Of a DNA stretch of 64,000 bases, positions 33,920-42,632 are shown in pieces. Below the pieces are notes generated by a model. The model was not told the DNA's origin, searched no databases, and saw only the letters and a program-made list of their open reading frames with translations. Positions within the stretch are counted from its first letter, which is position 1; every line of letters starts with the position of its first letter. The translations under genes were made by a program, and so were the position numbers. Source of the DNA: Streptomyces xinghaiensis S187 (lineage in GTDB: Bacteria > Actinomycetota > Actinomycetes > Streptomycetales > Streptomycetaceae); contig NZ_CP023202.1 in NCBI RefSeq assembly GCF_000220705.2, positions 744,001-808,000 on the forward strand, in the 5' to 3' direction.

Positions 33920-35328
33920 ACGACTCAGCCGGCAGCTCTCGGCAGCACGCACTGACCGAGGTGCTGCGGAGCCATCCCGCCGTGGCCGACGCGGCCGTCG
34001 TCACCGCCGAGGACGGGCGGTGCCCGTCCGCCCGGATCGTGCCCGACCCGGACGCGGCACCCGTACTGCACCGGTCCGCGGCCCTCGAGGCGGCCGGCCG
34101 GCTCGGCGGCCTCGCCTGGCACGAGCCCGCGGCCGGGGTGCGGGTGGCCGGCGTCAACCGCGGTGAGACGGACTTCCTGTACCGGGAGATCTTCACCGAG
34201 AACGCCTACTTCCGGCACGGCATCACGCTGCCAAGCGGCGCGGTGGTGGTGGACGTCGGAGCCAACATCGGCATGTTCACGCTCGCCGCCGCGCTGCACG
34301 GTCCCGGTGCCCGGATCATCGCCGTGGAGCCGGTCGGCGAACTGGCCGACGCGGTCGCGCTCAACGCCGAACTGCACGGGGTGGACGCCACCGTGCTGCG
34401 CGTGGCGCTGGGCCGCGCCGACGGCGAGACCGCGTTCACGTTCTATCCCCGCAACAGCGTGATGTCCGGGCGGTTCGCCGACGCCGCCGAGGACTTCGAC
34501 GTGCTCAGGGGTTACCTGCGCACGGGACGGGACGCCGAGCGGGGGGCGCAGCTGGACCGGCTCGTCGCGGACCGGATGCGCGCCGAGCCCCGGCGCGTAC
34601 CGGTGACCACGCTCGCGGGCGTGGCGGACGGACTCGGGCTGCAGCGGATCGATCTGCTGAAGATCGACGTGGAAAAGGCGGAGGCCGAGGTTCTGAAGGG
34701 CATCGGGGAGGTGCTGTGGCCCCGGATCGACCGGATCGTCATGGAGGTCCACGACATCGGCGGCCGGCTGGGCGCCGTCCTCGGGCAGCTCCGCTCCCGG
34801 GGTTACGAGGTCGCGCACGAACAGGACCCGCGCCTGCTGCTGACGCCCTGTCACAACGTGTACGCGCGACGGCCCAAAGCGGAGGCCGGGCCCTCCCCGG
34901 AGGCGCCGCCGGCGTTCGGCGGCGGCCCGGTGGAGCGCGACCTGGAGGCCGAGCTGCGGGAGCTCATCGCGCGGCGCCTGCCCTCGGCGGTGCCGCCGGA
35001 CCGGTTCACCGTGGCCGCGGAGCTCGGCACGGCGGACGGACAGCCCACCCCGCCCGCAGCGGTGCCGGACCCCGCCGGCGGACCGCGTGCCGCCGCACTC
35101 GCCCGCATATGGGCGGGGCTCTTCGGCGCGGAAGCCGTGCGGCAGGACGCCGACTTCTTCGATCTGGGCGGTGACTCCCTCACCGCTGTGCGGATGCTGG
35201 CCGAGATCGAGGCGGAACTCGGCGAGGGAGCGCTCACTCCGGACCTGATCTTCACCGAGAGCACGTTCGGCGCTCTGGCCGCCGCGGTCGAGGCCGGCCC
35301 GCTCCCCGGAGGGCCCGCCGACCGATGA
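33916..35328 (+). CDS. FkbM-type methyltransferase embedded in adenylation-domain remnant, with carrier domain
   Basis: 470 aa hybrid. Residues 10-45 (ALTEVLRSHPAVADAAVVTAEDG...ARIVPDPD) look like the segment that follows core motif a8 of an NRPS A domain. Residues 70-320 are an FkbM-family SAM methyltransferase (VVVDVGANIGMFTLAAA about 110; LLKIDVEKAEAEVLKGI). Residues 335-375 (ELRELIARRLPSAVPPDRFTV) look like motif a9, while a10 (NGKVDR) is degenerate (ADGQPTPP). The carrier domain ends with DFFDLGGDSLTAVRML, Ser about 420. This is the layout of an interrupted A-MT-T module that has lost its catalytic A core. ATGA overlap with the SyrC-like gene. Probable acceptor of chlorothreonine and site of methylation; FkbM enzymes usually make O-methyl groups. 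Confidence 0.85.
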   Translation: MNDSAGSSRQHALTEVLRSHPAVADAAVVTAEDGRCPSARIVPDPDAAPVLHRSAALEAAGRLGGLAWHEPAAGVRVAGVNRGETDFLYREIFTENAYFRHGITLPSGAVVVDVGANIGMFTLAAALHGPGARIIAVEPVGELADAVALNAELHGVDATVLRVALGRADGETAFTFYPRNSVMSGRFADAAEDFDVLRGYLRTGRDAERGAQLDRLVADRMRAEPRRVPVTTLAGVADGLGLQRIDLLKIDVEKAEAEVLKGIGEVLWPRIDRIVMEVHDIGGRLGAVLGQLRSRGYEVAHEQDPRLLLTPCHNVYARRPKAEAGPSPEAPPAFGGGPVERDLEAELRELIARRLPSAVPPDRFTVAAELGTADGQPTPPAAVPDPAGGPRAAALARIWAGLFGAEAVRQDADFFDLGGDSLTAVRMLAEIEAELGEGALTPDLIFTESTFGALAAAVEAGPLPGGPADR

Positions 35329-36611
35329 CGTCCCTCGCACGGCGGCTGCGGCGGGCCGCGCCCGCCTCGGCGGTGGTCGCCGGTCTGATCGCGGTACTGA
35401 TCGGCTTCACCAGCTCGGCGGCGATCGTCTTCACGGCGGCCGAGGCCGCGGGAGCCACCCCCGGCGAACTCGCGTCGTGGATGCTGGTCCTGGGCGTCGG
35501 CATGGGCGTCACCAGCATCGGGCTGTCGCTCCGCTACCGCACCCCCGTGGTCACGGCGTGGTCCACACCCGGCGCCGCCCTGATGGCCGGCGGCCTCGCG
35601 GGAGTGACGATGGCGGAGGCCGTCGGTGCCTTCGTCGTCTCGGCGGCCCTGATCACGCTCAGCGGAGCGACGGGCTGGTTCGAGCGGATCATGGACCGGA
35701 TCCCGGTGGCCCTGGCCGCGGGCCTCCTGGCCGGGGTGCTCGTCCAGTTCGGCACGCAGCTGTTCACCACCATGCGCGGCGGTTTCGCCGTGGTGTTCCC
35801 CATGTTCGCCGCCTACCTGCTGTGCCGGCGCCTGCTGCCCCGGTACGCCGTCATCGCGGCGCTGGCCGTGGGGGTCACGGCCGCCGCCGTCACCGGCTCG
35901 CTGCGTCCGGAACGCGCGGAACTCGCGCTCGCCGCACCGGTGTTCACGGCTCCCGAGTTCTCCTGGCAGGTGATCGTCAGCGTGGGGCTGCCCCTCTTCG
36001 TGGTCACCATGGCCTCGCAGAACCTGCCGGGGGTGGCGGTGCTGCGCAACGACGGCTACGGCGTCCCCGTCTCCCCGCTGGTCGGCTGGACCGGCGGCGT
36101 GAATCTGCTGCTGGCCCCCTTCGGCTGCTTCGGACTCAACCTCGCCGCCATCACCGCCGCCATCTGCACCGGCCGGGAGGCCCACGAGGACCGGGACCGG
36201 CGGTATCTGGCGGCTGTCTGGGCCGGCGTGTTCTACCTCTGCGTCGGCCTCTTCGGCGGTGCGGTGGGCTCCCTGCTCACCGCGCTGCCCGCCGCCCTCG
36301 TGCTGGGCATCGCCGGGCTGGGCCTGCTCGGAACCATCGCGAGTTCGCTCGCCTCGGCCCTCCGGGACGAGAAGTGGCGGGAGTCCGCGGTGGTGACGTT
36401 CCTGGCCACCACCTCCGGAGTGACCCTGCTGGGCATCGGCTCCGCCTTTTGGGGCCTGCTCGCCGGCCTGCTCACCGCGCTGGTCACCCACGGCGGACGC
36501 CGGGCCCGGGCGGGCGCCCCGCACCGGACGACGGGGGAGGCGGCGGCGGCGGAGGCGGAGGCCGAGCCTCCGGGGGGACCGGGGACTCCGGTGCCCGGGG
36601 AGCGCCGGTGA
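35325..36611 (+). CDS. BenE/YdcO-family membrane transporter
   Basis: 428 aa with about 12 transmembrane helices, of the benzoate:H+ symporter family (PVVTAWSTPGAALMAGG, GCFGLNLAAITAAICTGREAHED). The hydrophilic C-terminal tail is Gly/Pro/Glu-rich. Start ATG overlaps the stop of the carrier protein gene (ATGA), placing it firmly in the halogenase operon. BenE proteins are usually importers; here export of the product or uptake of a precursor are both possible. Confidence 0.88.
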   Translation: MTSLARRLRRAAPASAVVAGLIAVLIGFTSSAAIVFTAAEAAGATPGELASWMLVLGVGMGVTSIGLSLRYRTPVVTAWSTPGAALMAGGLAGVTMAEAVGAFVVSAALITLSGATGWFERIMDRIPVALAAGLLAGVLVQFGTQLFTTMRGGFAVVFPMFAAYLLCRRLLPRYAVIAALAVGVTAAAVTGSLRPERAELALAAPVFTAPEFSWQVIVSVGLPLFVVTMASQNLPGVAVLRNDGYGVPVSPLVGWTGGVNLLLAPFGCFGLNLAAITAAICTGREAHEDRDRRYLAAVWAGVFYLCVGLFGGAVGSLLTALPAALVLGIAGLGLLGTIASSLASALRDEKWRESAVVTFLATTSGVTLLGIGSAFWGLLAGLLTALVTHGGRRARAGAPHRTTGEAAAAEAEAEPPGGPGTPVPGERR

Positions 36612-37369
36612 CCGGGGCGGCGGACGTCCGGAGCGCCGGACCGGGGCGGTGGTTCCACCGTCCCGCGCCACGGCCGGCCGCCCGGCTCCGGCTGGTCTGC
36701 GTGCCGCACGCCGGAGCCGGGGCCGCCGCGTACGGCGCATGGGGCGACCGGCTGCCCGCCGACGTCGAACTGGTCGGAGTGCGGTTGCCCGGCCGGGAGA
36801 ACCGGCTGCGCGAGCCCCCGTTCCGTGACTGGCCGTCACTGACCGGGGCCTTCGCCGGTGCGCTGGACGATCAGGTGCGCCCGCCGTACGTCCTCTTCGG
36901 CCACAGCATGGGCGCCATGCTGGTGTACGAGACGGTCGTGCGCGGCACGGGCCGCCGGCCCGAACGCGTCATCCTCTCCGGCTGCCGGGCCCCCGCCGTC
37001 CGGCGCGCCCTCCCCGCGATCCACGGCCTCCCGGACGAGCGGTTCCGGGAAGAACTCGGCAGGCTGGCCGGAACACTCCGGGAGGTCCTGGCCGATCCGC
37101 GCCTCATGGCCGTACTCGAACCCATGCTCCGTGCGGACATCCGGCTCGCCGAGACCTGGTCGCACCGGAATCCCCCACCGGTCCCCGTGCCCGTCACGAC
37201 CTTCCGCGGGGCGGACGACGAGGTGGCGCCGGCGGAGGCCGTGGCGGCCTGGCGGACGCTGGCACCCCACGGGATCCGGAGCCACCGGGTGCCCGGCGGT
37301 CACTTCTGCCTCCACGACCATGCGCCCGAGTTCCTCCGTCTGCTCACCCGTGAACTCTCGCTCTGCTGA
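36608..37369 (+). CDS. Type II thioesterase
   Basis: 253 aa alpha/beta hydrolase with the TEII pattern: VCVPHAGAGAAAYGAW, VRLPGRENRLREPPF, nucleophile Ser about 100 in GHSMGA, Asp in RGADDEV and His in GGHFCLHDH. GTG 36608 overlaps the upstream stop (GTGA). TEIIs remove stalled or wrong acyl groups from carrier domains; with no TE domain in this cluster it may also release the final product. Confidence 0.92.
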   Translation: MTGAADVRSAGPGRWFHRPAPRPAARLRLVCVPHAGAGAAAYGAWGDRLPADVELVGVRLPGRENRLREPPFRDWPSLTGAFAGALDDQVRPPYVLFGHSMGAMLVYETVVRGTGRRPERVILSGCRAPAVRRALPAIHGLPDERFREELGRLAGTLREVLADPRLMAVLEPMLRADIRLAETWSHRNPPPVPVPVTTFRGADDEVAPAEAVAAWRTLAPHGIRSHRVPGGHFCLHDHAPEFLRLLTRELSLC

Positions 37370-37391
37370 CACACCCGAGGAGGAGCGGATC

Positions 37392-38585
37392 GTGAAGTCC
37401 CCCTATTTCACCGCGGATCACGAGGTGTTCCGCGCCGAGGTCCGCGCGTTCCTGGCCGACGCGGTACTGCCCCACGCCGCACGCTGGGAGCGGGACGGCG
37501 GCCTGCCCCGCGAGCTGTGGAAACGGTTCGGGCGGCGGGGCTATCTCGGGCTGCTCCACCCGCGCGACGCGGGCGGCGGCGGCCGGGACCTCTTCACCTC
37601 GGTCGTGTTCCTGGAGGAGCTCGGACGCACGGGCTTCGGGGGCCTGCGCGCCGCCGTCTCCGTCCACGCGTACATGGCCACCCACTACCTCGCCGCGGCC
37701 GGCGGCCCGGAGCTGCGCCGCCGGTATCTGGCCCCGGCGGTGCGGGGCGACTCGGTCGCGGCCCTGGCCATCACCGAGCCGGCGGCGGGCGCGGATCTGG
37801 CCGGGCTGGCCACCACGGCGACGCGGGACGGCGATCACTACGTGGTCAACGGCACCAAGACCATGGTCAGCAACGGCACGGTGGCGGACTTCGCCGTCGT
37901 GGCCGTGCGCACGGGCGGCGCGGCCGGCGATCCCGGCCGGGCGGGCATGACGGGGCTGTCGCTGCTGGTGGCCGACTCCGGCCTGCCGGGCATCGGCCGC
38001 GAGCCCGTGCGGACACTCGGCTGGCGTTCGGCGGGGACGGCCACCGTCACCTACGACGACGTGCGCGTTCCCGCGGACCGTCTGATCGGACGGCTCGACA
38101 GCGGCTTCTACTACCTCATGAGAGGGCTGCAGCTGGAGCGCCTGGCCGCCGCCACGCTGGCACTCGGCGGTATCGAGCGGAGCCTGGACGACCTGCGGGG
38201 ATTCCTCCGGGGACGCCGCGTGGCCGGCGACGTCCTCGCCGCGAAGCAGGCGCCCGTGCACCGCGTCGCGGACCTCGCCACCGAACTGGCCGCCGCCCGG
38301 CAGCTCGTCCACCACACCGCCTGGCTCTACGGCGAGGGTGAGCTGCCCGCCGCGGAGTGCTCCATGGCCAAGCTCTACACCACCGAACTGGCGTGCCGGC
38401 TGGCCGACGCCAGTCTGCAACTCCACGGGTCGCACGGCTACCTGGAGGAGTCCGACGTGGCGCGGGCCCACCGCGACGCCCGGGCGGCCACGATCGCCGC
38501 GGGGCCGAGTGAGGTGATGCGGGACCTCATCGGACGGGACGTGCTGCGAGGCCCGGCCGGCGGGGGTACCGGGCCCGCGTCCTGA
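37392..38585 (+). CDS. Acyl-CoA dehydrogenase-family flavoprotein
   Basis: 397 aa, full-length three-domain ACAD. AITEPAAGADLAGLATTATRDGDHYVVNGTKTMVSNG is the FAD/substrate region; catalytic Glu is probably in LQLERLAAATLALGG (about 248); LHGSHGYLEESDVARAHRDARAATIAAGPSEVMRDLI is the C-terminal signature. GTG 37392 follows the TEII by 22 bases with GAGGAGGAG upstream, so it belongs to the operon. ACAD homologues acting on carrier-bound aminoacyl groups are known (prolyl carrier oxidation in pyrrole pathways), so an acyl-S-carrier here is a reasonable substrate. The exact bond oxidised is unknown. Confidence 0.9.
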   Translation: MKSPYFTADHEVFRAEVRAFLADAVLPHAARWERDGGLPRELWKRFGRRGYLGLLHPRDAGGGGRDLFTSVVFLEELGRTGFGGLRAAVSVHAYMATHYLAAAGGPELRRRYLAPAVRGDSVAALAITEPAAGADLAGLATTATRDGDHYVVNGTKTMVSNGTVADFAVVAVRTGGAAGDPGRAGMTGLSLLVADSGLPGIGREPVRTLGWRSAGTATVTYDDVRVPADRLIGRLDSGFYYLMRGLQLERLAAATLALGGIERSLDDLRGFLRGRRVAGDVLAAKQAPVHRVADLATELAAARQLVHHTAWLYGEGELPAAECSMAKLYTTELACRLADASLQLHGSHGYLEESDVARAHRDARAATIAAGPSEVMRDLIGRDVLRGPAGGGTGPAS

Positions 38586-38947
38586 CCCGCCGGCTCCTGA
38601 CTCACCCGGATGCGCCGGCCCTGAGCGACCGGACGCGGCCCGGGGCTGTGTCGGCGCCGAACACCAGGGCACACCAGGGCAGTTGGACGGCACGGCATAC
38701 GGCCGGCATAGGTCCGCCCCCGGCCCGGGCCTCGGTGGGCGAGAACTCCGGGAGCCCGAAATCCCCTGCCTCCGTCAAACTTTCAACTCGTTGATGACAA
38801 AGTATGGACGTGCTCGGAAGAAGTCCCCTACGGTGACGGCGGCGCGACCGCACGAGCACCGCCTTTCCCCACACCCGCGCCCCCGCATATCCGTACAGCT
38901 CGACCGGAGTTCGATCCGGCGGCCTCCGGTCCCGACCTGGAGGACCG
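38586..38947. other. Non-coding gap after the halogenase cluster
   Basis: Marks the right edge of the mini-cluster. A lower-GC patch at about 38774-38808 (around CAAACTTTCAACTCG and GACAAAGTATGG) is the best candidate for the promoter of the gene at 38948; boxes could not be assigned with confidence. Confidence 0.45.
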
Positions 38948-41900
38948 ATGCACTCACGGCTGTTCTCACGTGCCCGAAGACGGCTCACCACCCTGCTCGT
39001 CGGCAGCTTCCTCGCGGGGGGCGTGTGGGCCGCGCCCCCGTCCGCCACGGCTGCCGCTGCCGACGACATCCCGCCCCAGGAACCCGGTGTCACCCTGCGG
39101 GTCTTCGACACCCAGTCCCCGCTGAGCCGGCTCTGCACGCTCAAGCCCGGCCAGACCCCCAACCACGACCAGCTGATGCCCACCGTGGACTGGTCCACGA
39201 CCGGCGACTTCGGGGGCTTCACCGACAACTTCTCGGCCGAGGTGACCGGTTACCTGGTCATCCCCAGCGACGGGACGTACACCTTCCGCCTCACCAGTGA
39301 CGACGGCTCGCGGCTCACCGTCGACGGCCGGGAGGTCATCGACCACGACGGGCTGCACGGCGCCGAGCCGAAGGACGGGTCGGTCCACCTCACCGCCGGC
39401 TCCCACCCGTTCCGCGTCGACTACTTCGAGCGGGGCGGCGAGCAGCAGCTCACGCTCGCGTGGCGGCCGCCGGGCGCGGGAGACTTCAGCGTGGTGCCGC
39501 GCGAGGCGCTGAGCACCGACGCCGGCGTCGTCCGGGTCACCGCGCCGGGGCGCAAGGAGTGCGCGGCGGGCGCGGACAGCCCCGGTGACGGACTGCCGCT
39601 CACCGGCGTACGCCCCGATCTCACGCTCACGGATCTCCGTCCGGACGGCTTCGAGCCGCAGGTCACCGGCATGGACTGGCTGCCCGGCGGACGGCTGGCG
39701 ATCACCACGTGGGGCGGTTCGGAGAACACGGACGGGGAGGTGTACCTCCTCGACCACGTCACCGGCGACACCAGCCGCGACAAGGTGACGGTGCGGAAGA
39801 TCGCGTCCGGGCTGCGCGAGCCCATGGGCATCAAGCACGTCGACGGCTCCCTGTACGTCTCGCAGAAGCACGAGCTGACCCAACTCGTGGACACCGACGG
39901 CGACTTCGTCACGGACGAGTACCGGACCACCGCCACCTGGCCGTACGGCGGGAACTTCCACGAGTTCGCCTTCGGACTGCTCTACCGGGACGGCCACTTC
40001 TACGTGAACCTGTCCGTCGCCATCGACTACGGAGGAGCGACCACCACTCCGCAGCCGGCACCGGGCCGCGGCACCACGTACAAGATCAGCAGGAAGACGG
40101 GGGAGATCCATCCCGTCGCCGGGGGCCTGCGCACCCCCAACGGGATCGGCTGGGGCCCGGATGGTGACATCTTCACCACCGACAACCAGGGCGGCTGGCT
40201 GCCGGCGTCGAAGCTCGTCCACATCGAGCAGGACCGCTTCTTCAACCACTACACCGAGCCGCCGGGCCCGTTCGACGACCGTCCCGTGACCCGGCCGGTG
40301 CTGTGGCTGCCCCAGAACGAGATAGCCAACTCCCCCAGCACACCGCTCCAGTTGACGGAGGGCCGGTTCGCCGGCCAGATGCTCATCGGTGACGTCACCT
40401 ACGGCGGACTCCAGCGCGCCTACCTGGAGAAGGTGAAGGGCCAGTACCAGGGCGCCGTGTTCCGCTACACCCAAGGACTCGAAGCCGGCGTCAACCGGAT
40501 CACCCTGGGCCCCGACGGCGCGATCTACGCGGGCGGCCTGGGCGCCGACGGCAACTGGGGCCAGGAGGGCAAGCTGAAGTTCGGCCTCCAGAAGCTCGCG
40601 CCGAACGGCGGCAACACCTTCGACATCAAGGAGATGCGCGCCGTTCCGGGCGGCTTCGACCTGGAGTACACCCAGCCGCTGTCGCAGGCCACCGCCGAGG
40701 AGCTGGCCTCCCGCTACGAGGCCGGGCAGTGGCACTACACCCCGACAGCCGACTACGGCGGCCCGAAGATCGCCGAGGAGCGGCTCGCCGTCCGCTCGGC
40801 GACGCTCGCCGACGACGGCCGCACGGTCCGGCTGCGCCTCGACGGGCTCAAGCCCGACCGCGTCGTGCACATCCGCTCCCCGCGCCCCTTCGCGTCCGCG
40901 TCCGGCGAGACGCTGTGGAGCACGGAGGCCTGGTACACGCTCAACGCCCTGCCGGGCGAGCAGCCGCCGCCCGCCACGCTGTACGAGGCCGAGGAGGCAC
41001 AGCTGACCGGCACGGCCGGCGTCAACACCGACCATTCCGGCTACTCCGGCAGCGGCTTCGTCGACCGCTTCAGTACGGAGGGCAAGGCCGCCACGACCTT
41101 CGACGTGACGGTCCCCGAAGCGGGCGACTACGACGTGAACCTGCGCTACTCCAACGGCCCCCACCCCTTCGAGGGCACCAAGTCCCTTTCGCTGTACGCC
41201 AACGGGGAGAAGCTGCGGCAGACGGAACTCGCCTCGACCGGCGACTGGGACACCTGGTCGACGCGGACCGAACGCGTCACCCTCCGCGCGGGACGCAACA
41301 CCGTCGCGTACCGCTACGACACCGGCGACACGGGCCACGTCAACCTCGACATGATCACCGTGCGCCCGCACGGTGCGCCGGTCACCCTCTTCGACGGCAG
41401 CGCCGCCTCCCTGGCGCAGTGGCAGCACACGGACGGGCGGACCGCCCAATGGCCGCTCTCCGCCGAGGAGTCGATGGAGGTGTGCTGCGGTGACCTCCGC
41501 ACCAAGGACGCCTACCGGGACTTCAGGCTCCATGTGGAGTTCCGCGTCCCGCTCCTGCCCGACGACGTCACCGGGCAGGACCGCGGCAACAGCGGCATCT
41601 ACCTCCAGGACCGCTACGAGCTGCAGATCCTCGACTCGTACGGCGACACCACCCCCGACACGAACGAGGCCGGTGCCATCTACCAGAAGAAGGCTCCGGA
41701 CGTGAACGCGGCGACGGCACCGGAGACCTGGCAGACGTACGACATCACGTTCCGCGCGGCACGCTTCGACGACAGCGGCAGCAAGACCGCCGACGCACGG
41801 GTGACCGTGGTGTGGAACGGCGAGAAGGTCCACGACGACATCGCGATCGACGGGCCGACCGGCGGCGGAGCCCCGGAGGGCCCCTCCCTCGGGCCGGTCC

Positions 41901-41962
41901 GTCTGCAGGACCACGGAAACACGGTGCGGTTCCGCGATGTACGGGTGGAACCGCTGAGCTGA
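38948..41962 (+). CDS. Secreted PA14 / beta-propeller / CBM / DUF1080 multidomain protein
   Basis: 1004 aa. The signal peptide ends near residue 38 (ATAAAADD). Domains in order: PA14-like (about 45-190; GYLVIPSDGTYTFRLTSDDGSRLTVDGREVIDHDG); a PVC-type or sorbosone-dehydrogenase-like beta-propeller (about 215-570; GMDWLPGGRLAITTWGG, NGIGWGPDGDIFTTDNQGGWLPAS); a linker beta domain; CBM6/35-like (about 675-800; YEAEEAQLTGTAGVN...GYSGSGFVDRF); and a C-terminal DUF1080/3-keto-disaccharide hydrolase domain (about 805-1004; FRLHVEFRVP...GNSGIYLQDRYELQILDSYG). ATG 38948 follows a GGAGG. It likely acts outside the cell on a glycan or keto-sugar; substrate unknown. Confidence 0.88.
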   Translation: MHSRLFSRARRRLTTLLVGSFLAGGVWAAPPSATAAAADDIPPQEPGVTLRVFDTQSPLSRLCTLKPGQTPNHDQLMPTVDWSTTGDFGGFTDNFSAEVTGYLVIPSDGTYTFRLTSDDGSRLTVDGREVIDHDGLHGAEPKDGSVHLTAGSHPFRVDYFERGGEQQLTLAWRPPGAGDFSVVPREALSTDAGVVRVTAPGRKECAAGADSPGDGLPLTGVRPDLTLTDLRPDGFEPQVTGMDWLPGGRLAITTWGGSENTDGEVYLLDHVTGDTSRDKVTVRKIASGLREPMGIKHVDGSLYVSQKHELTQLVDTDGDFVTDEYRTTATWPYGGNFHEFAFGLLYRDGHFYVNLSVAIDYGGATTTPQPAPGRGTTYKISRKTGEIHPVAGGLRTPNGIGWGPDGDIFTTDNQGGWLPASKLVHIEQDRFFNHYTEPPGPFDDRPVTRPVLWLPQNEIANSPSTPLQLTEGRFAGQMLIGDVTYGGLQRAYLEKVKGQYQGAVFRYTQGLEAGVNRITLGPDGAIYAGGLGADGNWGQEGKLKFGLQKLAPNGGNTFDIKEMRAVPGGFDLEYTQPLSQATAEELASRYEAGQWHYTPTADYGGPKIAEERLAVRSATLADDGRTVRLRLDGLKPDRVVHIRSPRPFASASGETLWSTEAWYTLNALPGEQPPPATLYEAEEAQLTGTAGVNTDHSGYSGSGFVDRFSTEGKAATTFDVTVPEAGDYDVNLRYSNGPHPFEGTKSLSLYANGEKLRQTELASTGDWDTWSTRTERVTLRAGRNTVAYRYDTGDTGHVNLDMITVRPHGAPVTLFDGSAASLAQWQHTDGRTAQWPLSAEESMEVCCGDLRTKDAYRDFRLHVEFRVPLLPDDVTGQDRGNSGIYLQDRYELQILDSYGDTTPDTNEAGAIYQKKAPDVNAATAPETWQTYDITFRAARFDDSGSKTADARVTVVWNGEKVHDDIAIDGPTGGGAPEGPSLGPVRLQDHGNTVRFRDVRVEPLS

Positions 41963-41991
41963 GGACCGCCCGGGAACCCACCCCGGAACCG

Positions 41992-42023
41992 GAGGCGCGC
42001 CCACGGCACCGCGGGCGCGCCTC
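41992..42023 (+). terminator. Terminator hairpin
   Basis: GAGGCGCGCCC (41992-42002) pairs perfectly with GGGCGCGCCTC (42013-42023), 10-base loop, followed by TCCCCCTTGT. Ends the multidomain gene. Confidence 0.75.
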
Positions 42024-42320
42024 TCCCCCTTGTCACTTCCGCGCGTGTGGTCCGTTGGTGGGGACGCAGACGGCCGTGGCCTCGCGGGGCGGGCCGGAAC
42101 GGGGCGGAGATGCCGTCGGCGTCGCTGTCCTCCCGCTCCGCCATGCTCGCCGCTGCCTTCCGCCGTCCGTCGCCCGCGCCCGGTGCCGTGCCCGGCCGCC
42201 GGCCTATGGACGGCATCGTGGCCCGTCCGAGCGACGCCGGGACTGCCGGCGCGGCAGGGCGGCTTGGCGGCATCGGCCACCGGGCGGTCAACGGGCGGGG
42301 CCGCGATGCCGACGGGTCCG
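42024..42320. other. Non-coding gap before the toxin-antitoxin pair
   Basis: No gene or structure recognised between the terminator and the toxin-antitoxin promoter. Confidence 0.4.
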
Positions 42321-42349
42321 TGACGAACGCATTCTACAAAATGTAGGAT
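42321..42349 (+). promoter_or_regulatory. Promoter and operator of the toxin-antitoxin operon
   Basis: TGACGA (42321-42326) and TAGGAT (42344-42349) are spaced by 17 bases. The palindrome CTACA-AAA-TGTAG (42334-42346) overlaps the -10 box, ideal for autorepression by the antitoxin. Transcription would start at or just before the ATG at 42357, so the mRNA may be nearly leaderless; alternatively AGGA within the -10 acts as ribosome site from an upstream start. Confidence 0.6.
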
Positions 42350-42356
42350 TCACCGC

Positions 42357-42632
42357 ATGGACGCCACTTACACCCTCACGGACGCACGCAACAATCTCGG
42401 CAAGGTTGTGAACGAGGTGCGCCACGGCGGGAGAACCGTGGAGATCACCGACCACGGCACGCCTGTCGCCGCCGTGATCCCCATAGAGCTGCTGGACTAC
42501 TTCCAGAGCCTTGAGGACGCTCGCGACCTCGCCGCCGCCGAGGAGAGCAAGGCCCAGACCACGCGCCGCGTGCCCCACGCCGAGGTGGCGGCTCGTTTCG
42601 GCCTGAATCCTGACGGGACCGCCAAGAGGTGA
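42357..42632 (+). CDS. Phd/YefM-family antitoxin
   Basis: 91 aa. The N-terminal DNA-binding fold TYTLTDARNNLGKVVNEVRHGGRTVEITDHGTPVAAVIP is typical of Phd/YefM. The C-terminal tail (ARDLAAAEESKAQTTRRVPHAEVAARFGL) should wrap the toxin. The stop overlaps the toxin start. Likely neutralises the toxin and represses its own promoter at the palindrome upstream. Confidence 0.92.
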   Translation: MDATYTLTDARNNLGKVVNEVRHGGRTVEITDHGTPVAAVIPIELLDYFQSLEDARDLAAAEESKAQTTRRVPHAEVAARFGLNPDGTAKR

